A DNA stretch of 64,000 nt from Eutypa lata (lineage: Eukaryota; Ascomycota; Sordariomycetes; Xylariales; Diatrypaceae), in contig JAKULF010000001.1 of assembly GCA_022661535.1 (NCBI GenBank), positions 2,790,001 to 2,854,000 on the forward strand, written 5' to 3'. The notes under the pieces were generated by a model. That model had not been told where the DNA came from, did no database searches, and was given only the letters and a program-made list of their open reading frames with translations. A program made the translations under genes and the position numbers. Below are positions 33,201-44,465 of the stretch, piece after piece. Each line of letters starts with the position of its first letter. Position 1 is the stretch's first letter.

Positions 33201-35144
33201 ATGAGGAACTTCTGGCATCACCCTGTTATAAATTGCATTGTCGTCAGCAAAAAGTACAGCCCCGCATTGACTGCATACCTAGTTGAGAGCTGGCGGAGGG
33301 ACAGGATTTCTAAAGGGGCTAACTCTAGTGAACTAGGTAGGTAGGTAGGTAAGAACTAAGTAACTAACCTCTGGGGTGCAGGGGCAACGACCTCGGGCAT
33401 GTAGAAGTCGTCTACGCCGCCTGGATAGAAGGTTGCTCCAAACTGAGGCATATCGTCTGAATCGTTATCTTGGGGTGGATGCGGACCTATATATTTAAAT
33501 CAAACAGTAAGAAACACAAACTCATCAGCGCCAATAGTCCGAGACCATTTAATGCAACCTGGCCTGGTTCCAGCTGCAGGGCCACACACGGTAATGTCAG
33601 GAGGACCCTGGAAGTATTACGTGTGGTGGGAGGGTAGTAGCTGGGCTGGGCTGGGCTGGACTGGTAGGCAGGGTAGCGGGGGCCGCTGACAGACAGATAG
33701 TTGGGCCGTCTCTCCCCCTTCTTCTGGGCTCGAATTATCTCTTTCTCACACGCACTCTCTCTCTCTCTCACCCTCTTCCCTTTTCTCTTGGGCGCTTAAA
33801 CTATAACGCCTTTTCAGTTTGGGGCGTCAATTTAAACGAAACGATCCTTGACAGCTATTGGCTAGTTGACGAGAGAACTCGGAAATCGGAAATCGGACTT
33901 TAGACAAGCGTAGAAAGCGTTTGCGGTGCAACGATGCAGGGTCAAAAAAAAGTACGCTGAGGTCTCAGAAGCTTATTGTTTTCCGGGTTCGGTTGAAAGA
34001 CAGTTTTAGGGAGGTCCAATGTATGTAACGGTTTCTTTAACAAGAAATCTGATTTGGTAGGGATGGACCATTCCCCCTAACAGCGGGCTAGAAAGCAGTC
34101 CAGTAAGTGTTGACGCGGCCATCCTATAGGAAAATCCACTGAACAAGAACAGAGCACCCACTGGTCCGGTGGGCAGCACAAGCGGACAGCAGGCAGCGGG
34201 TAGTGGGCAGCGCTGTACCTAACCAGGTAATTGCTGGCTTGGAAATACACACGGGATGCATTTCCCAGATGATGCACGTTGGAGACCACCTTGTTTCCAA
34301 CACCCCAAAGCCCTAACTAAGATCCTCTTTGTTGTGTGGCGCGGTGGGCTGTGGTACGAAAAAAGCATTTCGCATACGGAAGCATTAAAACGTATGGAGG
34401 GGGTAAGCTTATTTTAGCGGGCCATCCGGACGTCGGCGCATTCTAGCAGGCTCCAAGGTACCCTAGTTTTAGCTCTAGAGATCAGGATCTGCTGACGGGT
34501 AGGTAACGGGCCATGCAGGTTTATGCAATGCATCCTAACTAGGTAGGGCATCCAGCCAGCTGCATTAACAACCTGAAGCTTATAACTAATAGAGCAACAG
34601 TTTTTTGGAGAAAACATGACGGAATATTCGTTGTTTTGTCGTATGTGCTGATATGCCATAATGATTTTGGAACATCTCCCACATACGTCGATTGGAGGAT
34701 GTAGGTACCTTCTGTGTTAGGTTTAAGAAGGCCCTTGTTTTCTTCCTAAACGTTTCTGGTGGATTTCCTTTCGCTATTCCTCTTTCTGGCCTTGACGATT
34801 CCTTTTCGGTTCAAGACCCCGCGTGCTACCCGCTTGTCCACCCCTAGGAGGATTTTGATAGTTGGCGTCTTCATGATTCAAAACCAGGGTTTGAATTATT
34901 ATTGGCGGTGGCTGGAGGAGAATTCCGTGGGTAGAGAGAGAGGGAGTGAGAGAGAAGTGAGAAAGAGATGAAGAGCCCTTCCAGCAACCAAAAAGCCATA
35001 CATGCAAACGCTAGCGCCCGCAACTGAATTTGGATACAATAAGAACTTACCTGTTGTTGAACTCTGCGAATCATTGGTTTCCTGTCTAAGAGAAGGCCCG
35101 TCGCTAGAGCTCGAGTGCGACTGATGGGATTGTGTCGCCATCAT
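30300..35144 (-). CDS. skt5: chitin synthase III activator Skt5/Chs4 (Sel1-repeat protein)
   Basis: Four exons on the minus strand: 35144-35051, 33486-33369, 33222-30456, 30311-30300, giving 996 aa. The centre is a series of Sel1-like repeats (from AISIVSYLADQGHPEATFIRS through HYYGLAARQGQPEACLG to ARRWYELAAEHGNKDAVARL), the signature of yeast Skt5/Chs4, which recruits and activates chitin synthase Chs3 at the plasma membrane. The N-terminus is Gln/Ser-rich and disordered. The C-terminal third is Pro/Gly-rich and ends FEQMGIPTVKKEDDC|VVM. The last exon (12 nt) supplies VVM, forming a CaaX box comparable to the CVIM of the yeast protein, which is farnesylated. The intron between exons 1 and 2 is 1.56 kb, unusually long here. 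It preserves phase (G|GT glycine codon), but exon 1 is the least certain part. Confidence 0.87.
33487..35050 (-). other. predicted long intron of skt5
   Basis: 1564 bp bounded by GTAAGT (minus strand, 35050) and AG (33487). It contains a CT/GA-rich tract around 33745-33780, pointing to possible promoter or 5' UTR functions, and no coding sequence that I can support. An internal promoter with an alternative first exon is possible. Confidence 0.5.
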
Positions 35145-36746
35145 TTTGGTTGGCTTTGGATCTACGTAGGATGTCGTGTGGTTTAGGTCTTGAAATCTGG
35201 TATGTGTATGTGTGAATGGAACAAAATTAATGAAAGGTATAGTAACACTGGAGGTTTTATTTCAACGAAATATCCATGATAGAGGAAAGTTAGATAAGTA
35301 GGTAGGTAGGTAAGTACATACCTAGCCTAAAGTTGGCAAACACAGTTGCCTGAGGAAGAAATGCTATGCAGATACCATTGTCTGGCAACTGGGGAATGAA
35401 TTTTGAGAGGGACGATGAAGTTGCTTTTTATTAAGTAGCAGAGTAGTAGTTTGGAAGACAGGCGTGGACCGCTGTTTGAGACGAAGAGCATCGGTACAAC
35501 TCCTTCCTCATACCTAATAGATAGCTACCTATATGTATGTACGTATGTACGGTTTAATCCTCCACTCTATCCGTTGTTTGGGGAAATCTCTCGGTACCCC
35601 TTGTTTGTCATTTTAGTTGTTCTACCTGGTAGCCCTAGGTAGGTAGTTTCCTATACCTGCCTAGGTAGTACACTATCCGACTTATCATCCCATTGGTCGG
35701 TGGTGGCACAGTTCACGTCTAATGTGTTAGTTATGACATGTCTTTCACGTCAAGAAAAGCCCTAGGCAATTCAGCCCAGCGAGAAGCCTACTCTAAGTAA
35801 CTAGATTCCTCTCTAGGGGCTTTATCATGTGGTGTGTCTAAACATTGACGGTTTTGAAGCTATCACCAGCTATGCGGGCTAATGTAGATTGGAAGCGAGG
35901 GTGGGGCCCCTGACAAGTTACAGGCTCACAGCCTCATTGTGCTTCTATTTTCAGCTGTTGTACCTTTGGGCTCTAGGCTCTGGGTATGCACTGTTACGTA
36001 CATACAGCAGGATTTCTAGCAGCTAGGGAGGGAACTAGGGGGAGCTTAGCCAATATAACTAAACCAAATCCATGGAGCATTCAAGACCGACGGCAGACTA
36101 TTATGAGCATGCTTCGTAGTAATACTTACTGCAGCTCCCTTGCCCACTTACGATACTCTGTATTATATTGTTATTACTACTGTATTTCGACAATGGTAAC
36201 AATGGAGGAATAACCTGGAAACATGGTCATGGGTACAGCGCTTAAAACCAGCCACGGAAGGATGTGGCGGCTTAGCCCGATATGATTCAAGGGACAAACA
36301 ACAAAGTCCAGACAGTTCGGATGGAAGTGATACTAACAATAACTCAAAACATGAGAAAAGGGTTTGCATCAAAGTTGCCTAATCGGTCTTCCAATTATTG
36401 CCGTTAAGTTAGGATGGAGATTATGATTATGTAGGTGTTTACCTACATCTACCTAGTATGCACATCTGACATTTCCGTGTGACTTAGGTATGGACCATGG
36501 GGTCTTGTGGACATAGATTTGATAACTAACGTAGCAGTTGTTAAGTTGTCTTTTGGATATTACAGATAACTGGATAGTTAGGTCATGTGAACTCTCTCAA
36601 CATTATAGACAATGACTTATATAGAAAATAACCATATTACTTACTACCTACCTGGGTAGACAACATTGATTTTGAAACCTTTTGCATGCTGTTAATCAAC
36701 GTGCCATAACTTAGGTACCCAACGTTACGGACAAGGCAAGAATGAA
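35145..36746. other. intergenic region
   Basis: Divergent region upstream of skt5 (minus) and rpn12 (plus). It holds TAGGTAGGTAGGTA tracts (about 35298-35312, 35635-35670) and AT-rich DNA. No supportable gene. Confidence 0.55.
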
Positions 36747-36971
36747 ATGGAGGAACTTCGGCCGAGACAAAGCAGTGAGGCACAAGCCACAAGAGCTGGG
36801 AGCTTGGACCCATCAATTCACAAAACCAGCCACAGGTGGCAGCAACAAGCACAAGGCAAACGATCCAAACTGGGGCTGGGACTGCTGTTTCGTCAGTCAT
36901 TGCTTGCCTTGCGAACCTTAATAAGCTTAAAGCCTACTAGTAGTACCACGACGACATCACGACGACCAACA

Positions 36972-37012
<41 letters not shown>

Positions 37013-37244
37013 GCAACAACAGGGAGTATTCGAGACTCAACGAAACTATAATTCAACTCTGCATTATCCTACGGTGCATTCTATCTCACCAGAAACGGAG
37101 AAGAAATCGCAACTTTCCGAAATACAACCACGGACACCCTTATCGGATAAACCACCCTCACCTTCCTCCTCCTCATCCTTCCTCGCTTCATCACAACCAC
37201 CACCAACACCACTACCACTACCACCACCACAACAACAAGCAAAC
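36747..37244 (+). promoter_or_regulatory. rpn12 leader with in-frame poly-Q upstream ORF
   Basis: An open frame starting at 36747 runs without stop into the Rpn12 start at 37245. It includes a (CAA/CAG)17 tract at 36972-37022 and Pro/Ser-rich low-complexity codons. Other Rpn12 proteins start at the MASAAADRTLQGILKQL position, so this stretch is most likely 5' UTR. If translated it would add 166 residues. Confidence 0.55.
36972..37022 (+). repeat. CAG/CAA repeat (17 codons)
   Basis: Seventeen consecutive Gln-type codons, mostly CAG with CAA interruptions, upstream of and in frame with rpn12. Confidence 0.95.
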
Positions 37245-38302
37245 ATGGCCTCCGCAGCCGCCGACCGGACCCTACAAGGGATCCTCAAGCAGCTGCACTC
37301 GAACCCGCGGATGGCCTACAGCGAGGCATCGAGCCTCCTCTCGAAAGCCAAGATCGCCCTGCTAAAGCTCAACGCCCTCACACCCACCTCCTCATCCACC
37401 AGCACCAATACGCCGCCGGAGCGCCTCGCCCTCGCGCGCGACGTCTACGAAGCCGGGGCTCTGTTCAGCATCCGGGCGCGCGACGCCGAGGGGTTCACGC
37501 GGTACGTGGCGCAGCTGCAGCCGTTCTACGAGCTACTGCTCCCCTCCACCTCCACCTCCACCACAAACGACGCGCAGTCCCAGCGGAACAAGGTCACGGG
37601 CCTGTTCCTGCTCCTGCTGCTCACGCAGGGCCGGTACGCCGAGTTCCACAGCGAGCTGGAGGCCCTGGCGTGTCGCGAGCAGCAGCTGCAGCAACAGCAG
37701 GGATCTGAGACGGTGGTGGTCGAGATCGAGAATGATCGGTTCCTGGGCTATCCCATCAAGCTCGAGCGGTGGCTCATGGAGGGCAGCTACGATCGGGTGT
37801 GGAAGGCGATGAAGAGCCGGGAGGTGCCGAGTGAGGAGTATGGTGTTTTCTCTGAGGTATGCTTTCTTCCTATCTGTCTTACTATCTATCTCTTCTCGCA
37901 TTTGGCAGCAGCAGCAGCAGCAGCAACAACAACACTCGATAATAATGACTATAATAACTAACTTTTTCCTTTTTCTCTCTTTCTGAATAGATCCTCACCT
38001 CCCAGATCCGCTCCGAGATCGCCTCCAGCAGCGAGCGCGCCTACCCGTCCCTGCCGCTGAGCAGCACCAAGTCGCTCCTGTTCCTGGACTCCGAGGGCGC
38101 CGTCGTCGACTTCGCCCGTAGCCGCGGCTGGGCCGTTCGAGATGGCCACATCTACTTCCCTTCGATCTCCTCTACGAACGCCGCTGGTGGTGCTGGAGCC
38201 GATGCCGAAAACAGCAGTAGCGGTGGTGACGAGAAGGACTTCAGCCAGTCTGTCATTGAGAACACGCTGGGTTATGCTAGGGAGTTGGAGACTATTGTTT
38301 AA
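37245..38302 (+). CDS. rpn12: 26S proteasome regulatory subunit Rpn12
   Basis: Two exons, 37245-37856 and 37991-38302, giving 307 aa. The protein aligns throughout with Rpn12/Nin1 (PSMD8): an N-terminal helical repeat part (LARDVYEAGALFSIRARD, then FTRYVAQLQPFYELLLP) and the C-terminal CSN8/PSD8-type PCI domain (YPIKLERWLMEGSYDRVWKA; then AYPSLPLSSTKSLLFLDSEG; then FARSRGWAVRDGHIYF). Rpn12 is a lid subunit of the 19S regulatory particle, and its incorporation triggers joining of lid and base. Low-complexity insertions (STSTST; Gln run; SSSGGDE) make it a little longer than the ~270 aa of yeast. The start is chosen at MASAAADRTL, where homologues begin. Confidence 0.92.
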
Positions 38303-38614
38303 GGAGGGGGAGGAAGAAGAAGGGAGAGAGGGAGAGAGGAGGGTCCTTGCTTTCGGGCAAGGGAAATCGGAAACAAAAAATGAATGTTCTTGGGGGCTAC
38401 CTAATGCTTGGGCATTTCTGAGGAAGCTCGAGTTCTTTCCTAAGAAAAAAAAGTGTGATCGTAAACCAGCACGCTGAAGCACGAGCGCGGCGGAGGAGGA
38501 GGCAAAGATACACAGAAGAAAGCTAGCCAACCTCTGGGCACGAGTGAGACTGGAGCGAGTGGACCGAAATAGACAGAATTGACCTGGTCCGGCCCGTTGA
38601 AACTTGCATTCGTG

Positions 38615-38650
<36 letters not shown>

Positions 38651-39318
38651 GAAATAAGTCTATCAAACTAGAGAGGAGAGGAGAGGAGGGATAAAGCAAG
38701 TGGTAGTAAGGGAACTGACTTATTTAATTAATTACGAACATTACACCTTGCATACATCTCAAAAGTGCATGTAGTGTTTTCCCGCCAGTCCACGTCTAAA
38801 ACCTAGAAATCCTAGACTTGTATAAGTTGGAGCCCTACGATGTAGGTAAGTAGTTAGACCTCACTTAATCCCAACCAAGATCACTCATCACTCTCCGTCG
38901 ATCGATAGTAGAAAAATGACGTCTAGCATTGTTTTTGTTTTCTCGTTCCTGATGCTAGTAGTAGTAGCACTATATATCTCTTGATAGAACAGGAAGAAAA
39001 AAAAAAAAAAGGCGCGATCAAATGTTCAGAACAACTCCATCCCCAGCTTCTAAAAGTTGGATTCTCTTTTTTTTGGTGCTTGTCCATCCATCCATTCACC
39101 CCCCCTTCCCCTTTTTTTGTGTCATCCATCCGTGGTGGTCCTTGAGACCGGAGTTCTTCTCCCCTCCACCCATCGTCAGATCAACATACCACCATACACA
39201 CACATACATAGACTGACCGTTGAACCCTAGGTATCTATCATTAGGGTTTCCAGCAGCCCATTTCAGAAACATAGTAGTTTATTTAGCTTAATATGCTTCC
39301 CACCTGCTCAATTACAGC
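38303..39318. other. intergenic region between convergent genes
   Basis: The 3' regions of rpn12 and cop1. It contains a (TAC)12 repeat at 38615-38650 and homopolymeric A and T runs near 38996-39010 and 39066. No gene seen. Confidence 0.6.
38615..38650. repeat. (TAC)12 microsatellite
   Basis: Twelve perfect TAC units in the 3' flank of rpn12. Confidence 0.95.
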
Positions 39319-42300
39319 TCACGCGTATAGCTTTAACCCGCTCCCGTGCTTTCCAATCTCGCAGACATCGCAAACAACGCACACAGTGCCCTTGTACTTG
39401 GTGTGGTACTTGGACCCATCAAACGCACACTCCTCGTAGGGTGTACCGCTGTAGATTGGCGTATGGCTTGCCGCGCAGACCTCAAACTCAGCGAACTGGT
39501 CGTATTCGATCTCGACCGCGTCATGTGGGTTGCGCTCGCATTGAGCCTTAGTTTTCTTGGCCTGTGAAGGGAGGAGAGTTAGTAAATTTTCGTCTTGAGC
39601 AATGCAAAACTGCATGATCAGTGCTTTGTTAGACTTACGGTTTCGAGGAACCTAGTAGCTCCTCCGTTTGCTAGGATACGGTTTGCGAAACTCAATGCTG
39701 AGCTGTAGTTCTTGCTCCTGAATGCTAAATTCATGGCATTCAGCAGTGCGAGCTGTCGGTGAGGTACCTCGATCTTAGGAATGGTGAAATACGCCGAGAG
39801 TTCAAGACTTCGCTTGAGCAGCTCGGGATTGCTGTTGATGACATCTTGAGTGCCAAGCCGTCTCCGTGCCAACTCGATCGACATGGCTACAGTATATTCG
39901 CTGGCAGAAGCGATGAGCTTCTTGGCTTCCGCCACTTCGGCTTCATTGGCCACGGCATTTACAAGAATAGTGTGTAGGATGCCCTTGAAGACGCGAGCAC
40001 CATCATCCAGTTTGTTCGACTTCATCGAATCGTAGCCTTTTTGGAGATCATTAGTAGCGAGGTACTCAAGATCCCGCGGAATGAGAGGAAGGACTTTTCT
40101 AGGGTCCGTCTCATCCAGTGTTCGGCGGACGTAGTTGACGAGAGGTTGAAGGCCAGCAGATGCGGGTAAGTATGTCTTAGTTGCTGAATAGATCTCGAGG
40201 AAACGAGGCTTGAGGGGCGCAAAATCGACAGCGCCCACTTGACGGTTCAGGAGGTTCATGGCTGATTCGAAAGATCCTCCGGCAATGTGATCTGCTGCCA
40301 AGGGCGAATTCCGGGCCCATAGGTCGGCTTCACTGCTACCCGCACCTCCAGCGTCTGTGCTTTCCACATTAACGAAGTCACTGTCGGCCTCGGGAACGAT
40401 ATCGTCGCCCATGTCCCATCCTGCTACGTCCTCATCTTCGTCATCTTCCAGAGCACCGTTACGCTTGGTGGCTACCTCCTCGCCTGCCTCGTCATCTGCA
40501 CCGAATCCGTTTGCAGCTGCCGCAGAATCATCCTCGAGACTTAGTCCTTCTAATTGCCCGGCAAGTGCCTTTTCGAAGAACGACTGCGAAGTAGCCTTGG
40601 TTGGCCAGTTTGCCTTGTAGGTAGGCACAACAGGCTTTGGCGGAGCAAGGGATCCCCCAAAGCTGGGCATGTTCAGCTGGTCTTCTGTAACACCGGCCGC
40701 CTCTAGAATGGACTGGCTCTCTTCCTCGAGGCCATGGGCCTTTGCGGTTAAATAAGCAAGAGGATCTGTAGCTAGATTAGTAGGAATTTTTATCGAAGAG
40801 TTCCGCCGACTTACATAAATCTATCTCCTTAAACATTTGCACCCTGTCCTCAACCTCACCAAGATATAGAGCGTTCTGGAATCTTGCAGTGAAATCTCCT
40901 CTATGCTCTGCGATCTTGGCCATCCTTGCCAGCTTGGAGTGGTCACCCGTTGCAAGATACAAGAAAGAAAGTTTGTCGAACTGCTTTAGCTTCTGGTAGG
41001 CCATTTCAACAACCTGGTGATTGCCGTGGGCCAGCGCCTCAGCACCTAACCTCGCCCATAGCTTAGGTCGATCTAACTCCTTGGCCGTCTCGACGGCTAC
41101 GTCGAGGTTGCCACATTCAATAGCTAATTCGAATCGAGTCGCGGGATCTTGAACGAACTGCAATGCGATCTCGGGGTATCCCTTCTTCTGAAGGTACGAA
41201 ATAATCGATTGGCCGACAAGACTGGAAGTACGGATGATATTGAGCATTTCCTCGTAGTTTCGCTTAACTAGTGATAACTTGAAGCGGTATTCGGTGGGAT
41301 CGATATTGAGGATCTTCGGTTTCGCGGCACGGTCGAGACAATATACGTTTCTGCCCTTCACTCTCACTAGATAGACCGTTTGGTCTAGGGTTCTGACAAT
41401 ACCATTGTCACCATTCATGAGAGTGTATTTGATGTGGTTCAGGGTAGAGTATAGCAAAACACCTGCGTCATCCCAAGTTGCGCTCTTGATCCGGATAGTC
41501 TCATGGAGGGTGCTGACTTGTTCTAACGTCTTGGTGACAATAGTGACATTGTGCTTGCTCAATAACGCCGCATGAAGACCGTCATTGGACCAGACGACAT
41601 ACTTGACACCATTGACGGCTAGCTCGGTAATGCTCTTCTTCTGCTGGATATCGTATAGGTGGACGGCGGTAGGGGTGATGATGAGCAAGTTACCAGTTCC
41701 ACCGAAGTAGATGTCCGTCGTTCCGATTGGGGGCTTGAACGACCTTGCCGTGTTGTTCGACAAGTCCTTGATATCAACAGTTTGTGAGGAAGTGTTGAGG
41801 ACGGCAAATCGGTTTCGGGCAACGAAGATTGCTGAGTTCCCCTGACCGCGTTTCGAATCGGTAACCTCTAATGCGCCTGACCCATCTCGAGGAAGGTTGA
41901 TAAGTTCGTATGAACCACCATCCGAGGGAGACGTAACAAGGATCGATCGCTCAGCTGGGTTATACGACAAGGTTCGCGGGGGAATCCAAGCACTGCCCAG
42001 TCGCTTCAGGGATAATAACGTAGGGCTCTCGGTGTTTTTCTGGAAGTCGAATGAACGGACATGCTTTTCCTTAGTAATAAAGAAGAGGTTATTCTGGTGG
42101 ACGGTCGAAGCTGGACGTTCTCTCTCGAGTTTGAAAACCATAACACCATTGTCATGACCGGCAGCGAACAGATTAATCTCTGGATGCGCCGCAATGACCC
42201 AGAATCGATCGTTTTCTCTCTTGAATGACTGAACAGCTGTGCGCTTCTGCAAATCCCATACTCGGATCGTCTTGTCCTCGCCGCAAGAGAGGATTAAATC

Positions 42301-43363
42301 TTGATGCGGGTGGAACAAACAGCCCGACGAATTCTGGAAATGGCCCCTGCAGGTGTCGACTTCCCAAGCTTTCGTCTCGCTAAAGCGCCACAACTTTACG
42401 AGGCGGTCGTCTCCTGCTGAGACGATGTGGGGAGCTGTTGGGTGGAAGGCGACCCAGTTGACGCCCCGGTCATGACCCTCCAGCACAAACTTAACGACTG
42501 CATCTGTGTTACCGAACATATCTGCTTGTTGCGCATTGGATCGGGCGACCTGATCCTCGAAAGACATGGACGTCGGCGCTGAGTGCTTCTTTCGGAGGCC
42601 TGAAATATCCCAGACACGGACGGACTGATCGAGGGAGGCGGATACAACTAAGTCGTCCTTGGGATGGAACTGGGCACACATAACATAGTGGTTGTGGCCC
42701 GTCATTGTGCAAACTAGACTTAAGGTCAGCTCCTTTTACTGTCGCATAACCCCCTTTCCGTATTTGACCATACTTAGCGAGCGATTTTGCCAATTCCATA
42801 TCCGAATGGTCTGGTCGTCGGAGGATGAGATAATCCATGGCAACTCATGGTGGAAGAATACAGTTCGAACGTAATCCAAGTGGCCGTTTAGTGTGAAAAG
42901 ACATCTCCTCGTCTGGTAGGACCACACTTTGATCTTATAATCATCGCCTCCAGATACAAAGAGGGGTTGTGTCTTGTGGAAGTCGATGCCTCGAACAGGC
43001 CCATCGTGCTCTTCGAATCGGTCAATGAGGGTTCCCATGCGGTAATCCCATAGTTGAATAGTGGAGGAATGTAGAGAAACGAGGATCCATGGCCTGAAAA
43101 GGTAGAAGGGAGAGTTAGCAACATCGTCGAGGAGATGCGGGTCGAGATACGAGTAGAATAGCTAGGGGGTAGCTTTGAGATAAACAGGTATATATAGTCG
43201 CATACATACCTTTTTGGATGGAAGGCAATGCCCTTCGCCCGCGAAGACTTGGACTCGAACTACAAGAGGAGGAAATGAATATCAGCTCGCAATTCAGATG
43301 GCGCAATAGGATATGTTAAATATATTTATGTACCTTGGTCAACATTCCCGAACCGGCCTGCAT
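39319..43363 (-). CDS. cop1: coatomer (COPI) subunit alpha
   Basis: Six exons on the minus strand: 43363-43334, 43259-43210, 43093-42774, 42713-40815, 40765-39639, 39561-39319, giving 1222 aa, the normal alpha-COP length. It starts [22 protein letters not shown]40 repeats follow ([55 protein letters not shown]), then the second propeller and alpha-solenoid ([37 protein letters not shown]). The C-terminal domain ends in the Cys-rich fold ([32 protein letters not shown]) that binds epsilon-COP. Alpha-COP recognises KKxx cargo for Golgi-to-ER retrieval. The six-exon pattern and every junction keep family residues intact. It diverges from the UGGT gene, whose product also acts in the early secretory pathway. 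Confidence 0.96.
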
Positions 43364-44465
43364 TTTGATAGATAATTAGAAAAGAGGTAACGGGAAAGCC
43401 CCAGTACTTCGGGGTCGTGAATCAATATAAATTGAATTATCGAGGGTCGTTTACGATCAACGGTATCGTCATGGGTACCTAAGGGGAGTGGAATTGAAGT
43501 TCGTTTAAATGCGGAAAGGGGAACTATAAGATCAAGCCCCGTATTGTGCTATGTGTTAGAAGAAGGAGGTATGTATGTAGGTATGTAGGAGGTAGTTATT
43601 AGTAGAGTTAGAAGATGTAGTTAGACACAGAGCCTCCTGTTGCTGTCCTTTCCAAGCATTCCCACAAGTTCGTCAATCAATCGGTCAACGCAATTCGTGG
43701 CCCCAAAAGTTTAGTGACGGTTCCAAGCTCAGCGTGGCCTGAATCCCTTCTAGCAAAAACTATTCTTCCGCTTTCCGGGCATTTTAGGACCTCAATCAGC
43801 CCCAATACGGAAAGCCTAGCGAGGCTGGTGAGGTAAGTGAGGGTCCTAAGTTAAGGCTTATCGCACGCTAATTGGGCTACTGGTTTGATATTATTATCCC
43901 TGTCGCGGAACTTGAAGGTACCTAACCCAGGTAGGTCCAGGCTTCCAGCTCGTTACAGTCTACTGGTACCTGTCCTTAAAGCTATCAGATAGATGGATAT
44001 GATTGGTCAACGGCTTTTTAGATAAATGTCAATGTGTCCAGTTGCTATCGCATTGTTACGTACCTCACTAACATGTGGGTTATGAACTCATAGAGCTTCA
44101 ATAATATGCAAGTCCCTATATAATAGAAAGACCAGCTGTCACTTACCGTGATATCTTGAAGGCACATTGAAAGACAAGATGTGTGTCTGAGGAGATTTGA
44201 ATCCTATTCTAATTTATTCCCCTATTGTTTCTCAAACATTAACTATTTCCCCACGAGTTCCCACTTGTCACAATGATTACTCTCATTGTAAACTAAAGCT
44301 CCCGCCCCAAGGAGACTTCCTATATCTTTGTCTCTGTCAAATATAAGGCCACGATTGCTATCGCTGGTCCTTTCATTCGGCTAGCATAGCCTCCGTGGAG
44401 GAATAAACCGATTGACTAAACTTACCACCCTTAAACATAGATGGTTAGTCTATATTGTTGCCGCC
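43364..44465. promoter_or_regulatory. bidirectional intergenic region cop1 / UGGT
   Basis: A 1.1-kb spacer between divergent start codons. The UGGT ATG sits in an ideal context (GCCGCCATGA). TAGGTA tracts lie at about 43570-43600. No specific ER-stress element could be assigned by eye. Confidence 0.5.

Noticed and set aside
37958..38530. 190-aa minus-strand ORF
   Set aside because: Antisense to exon 2 of rpn12 and its 3' UTR; no domain.
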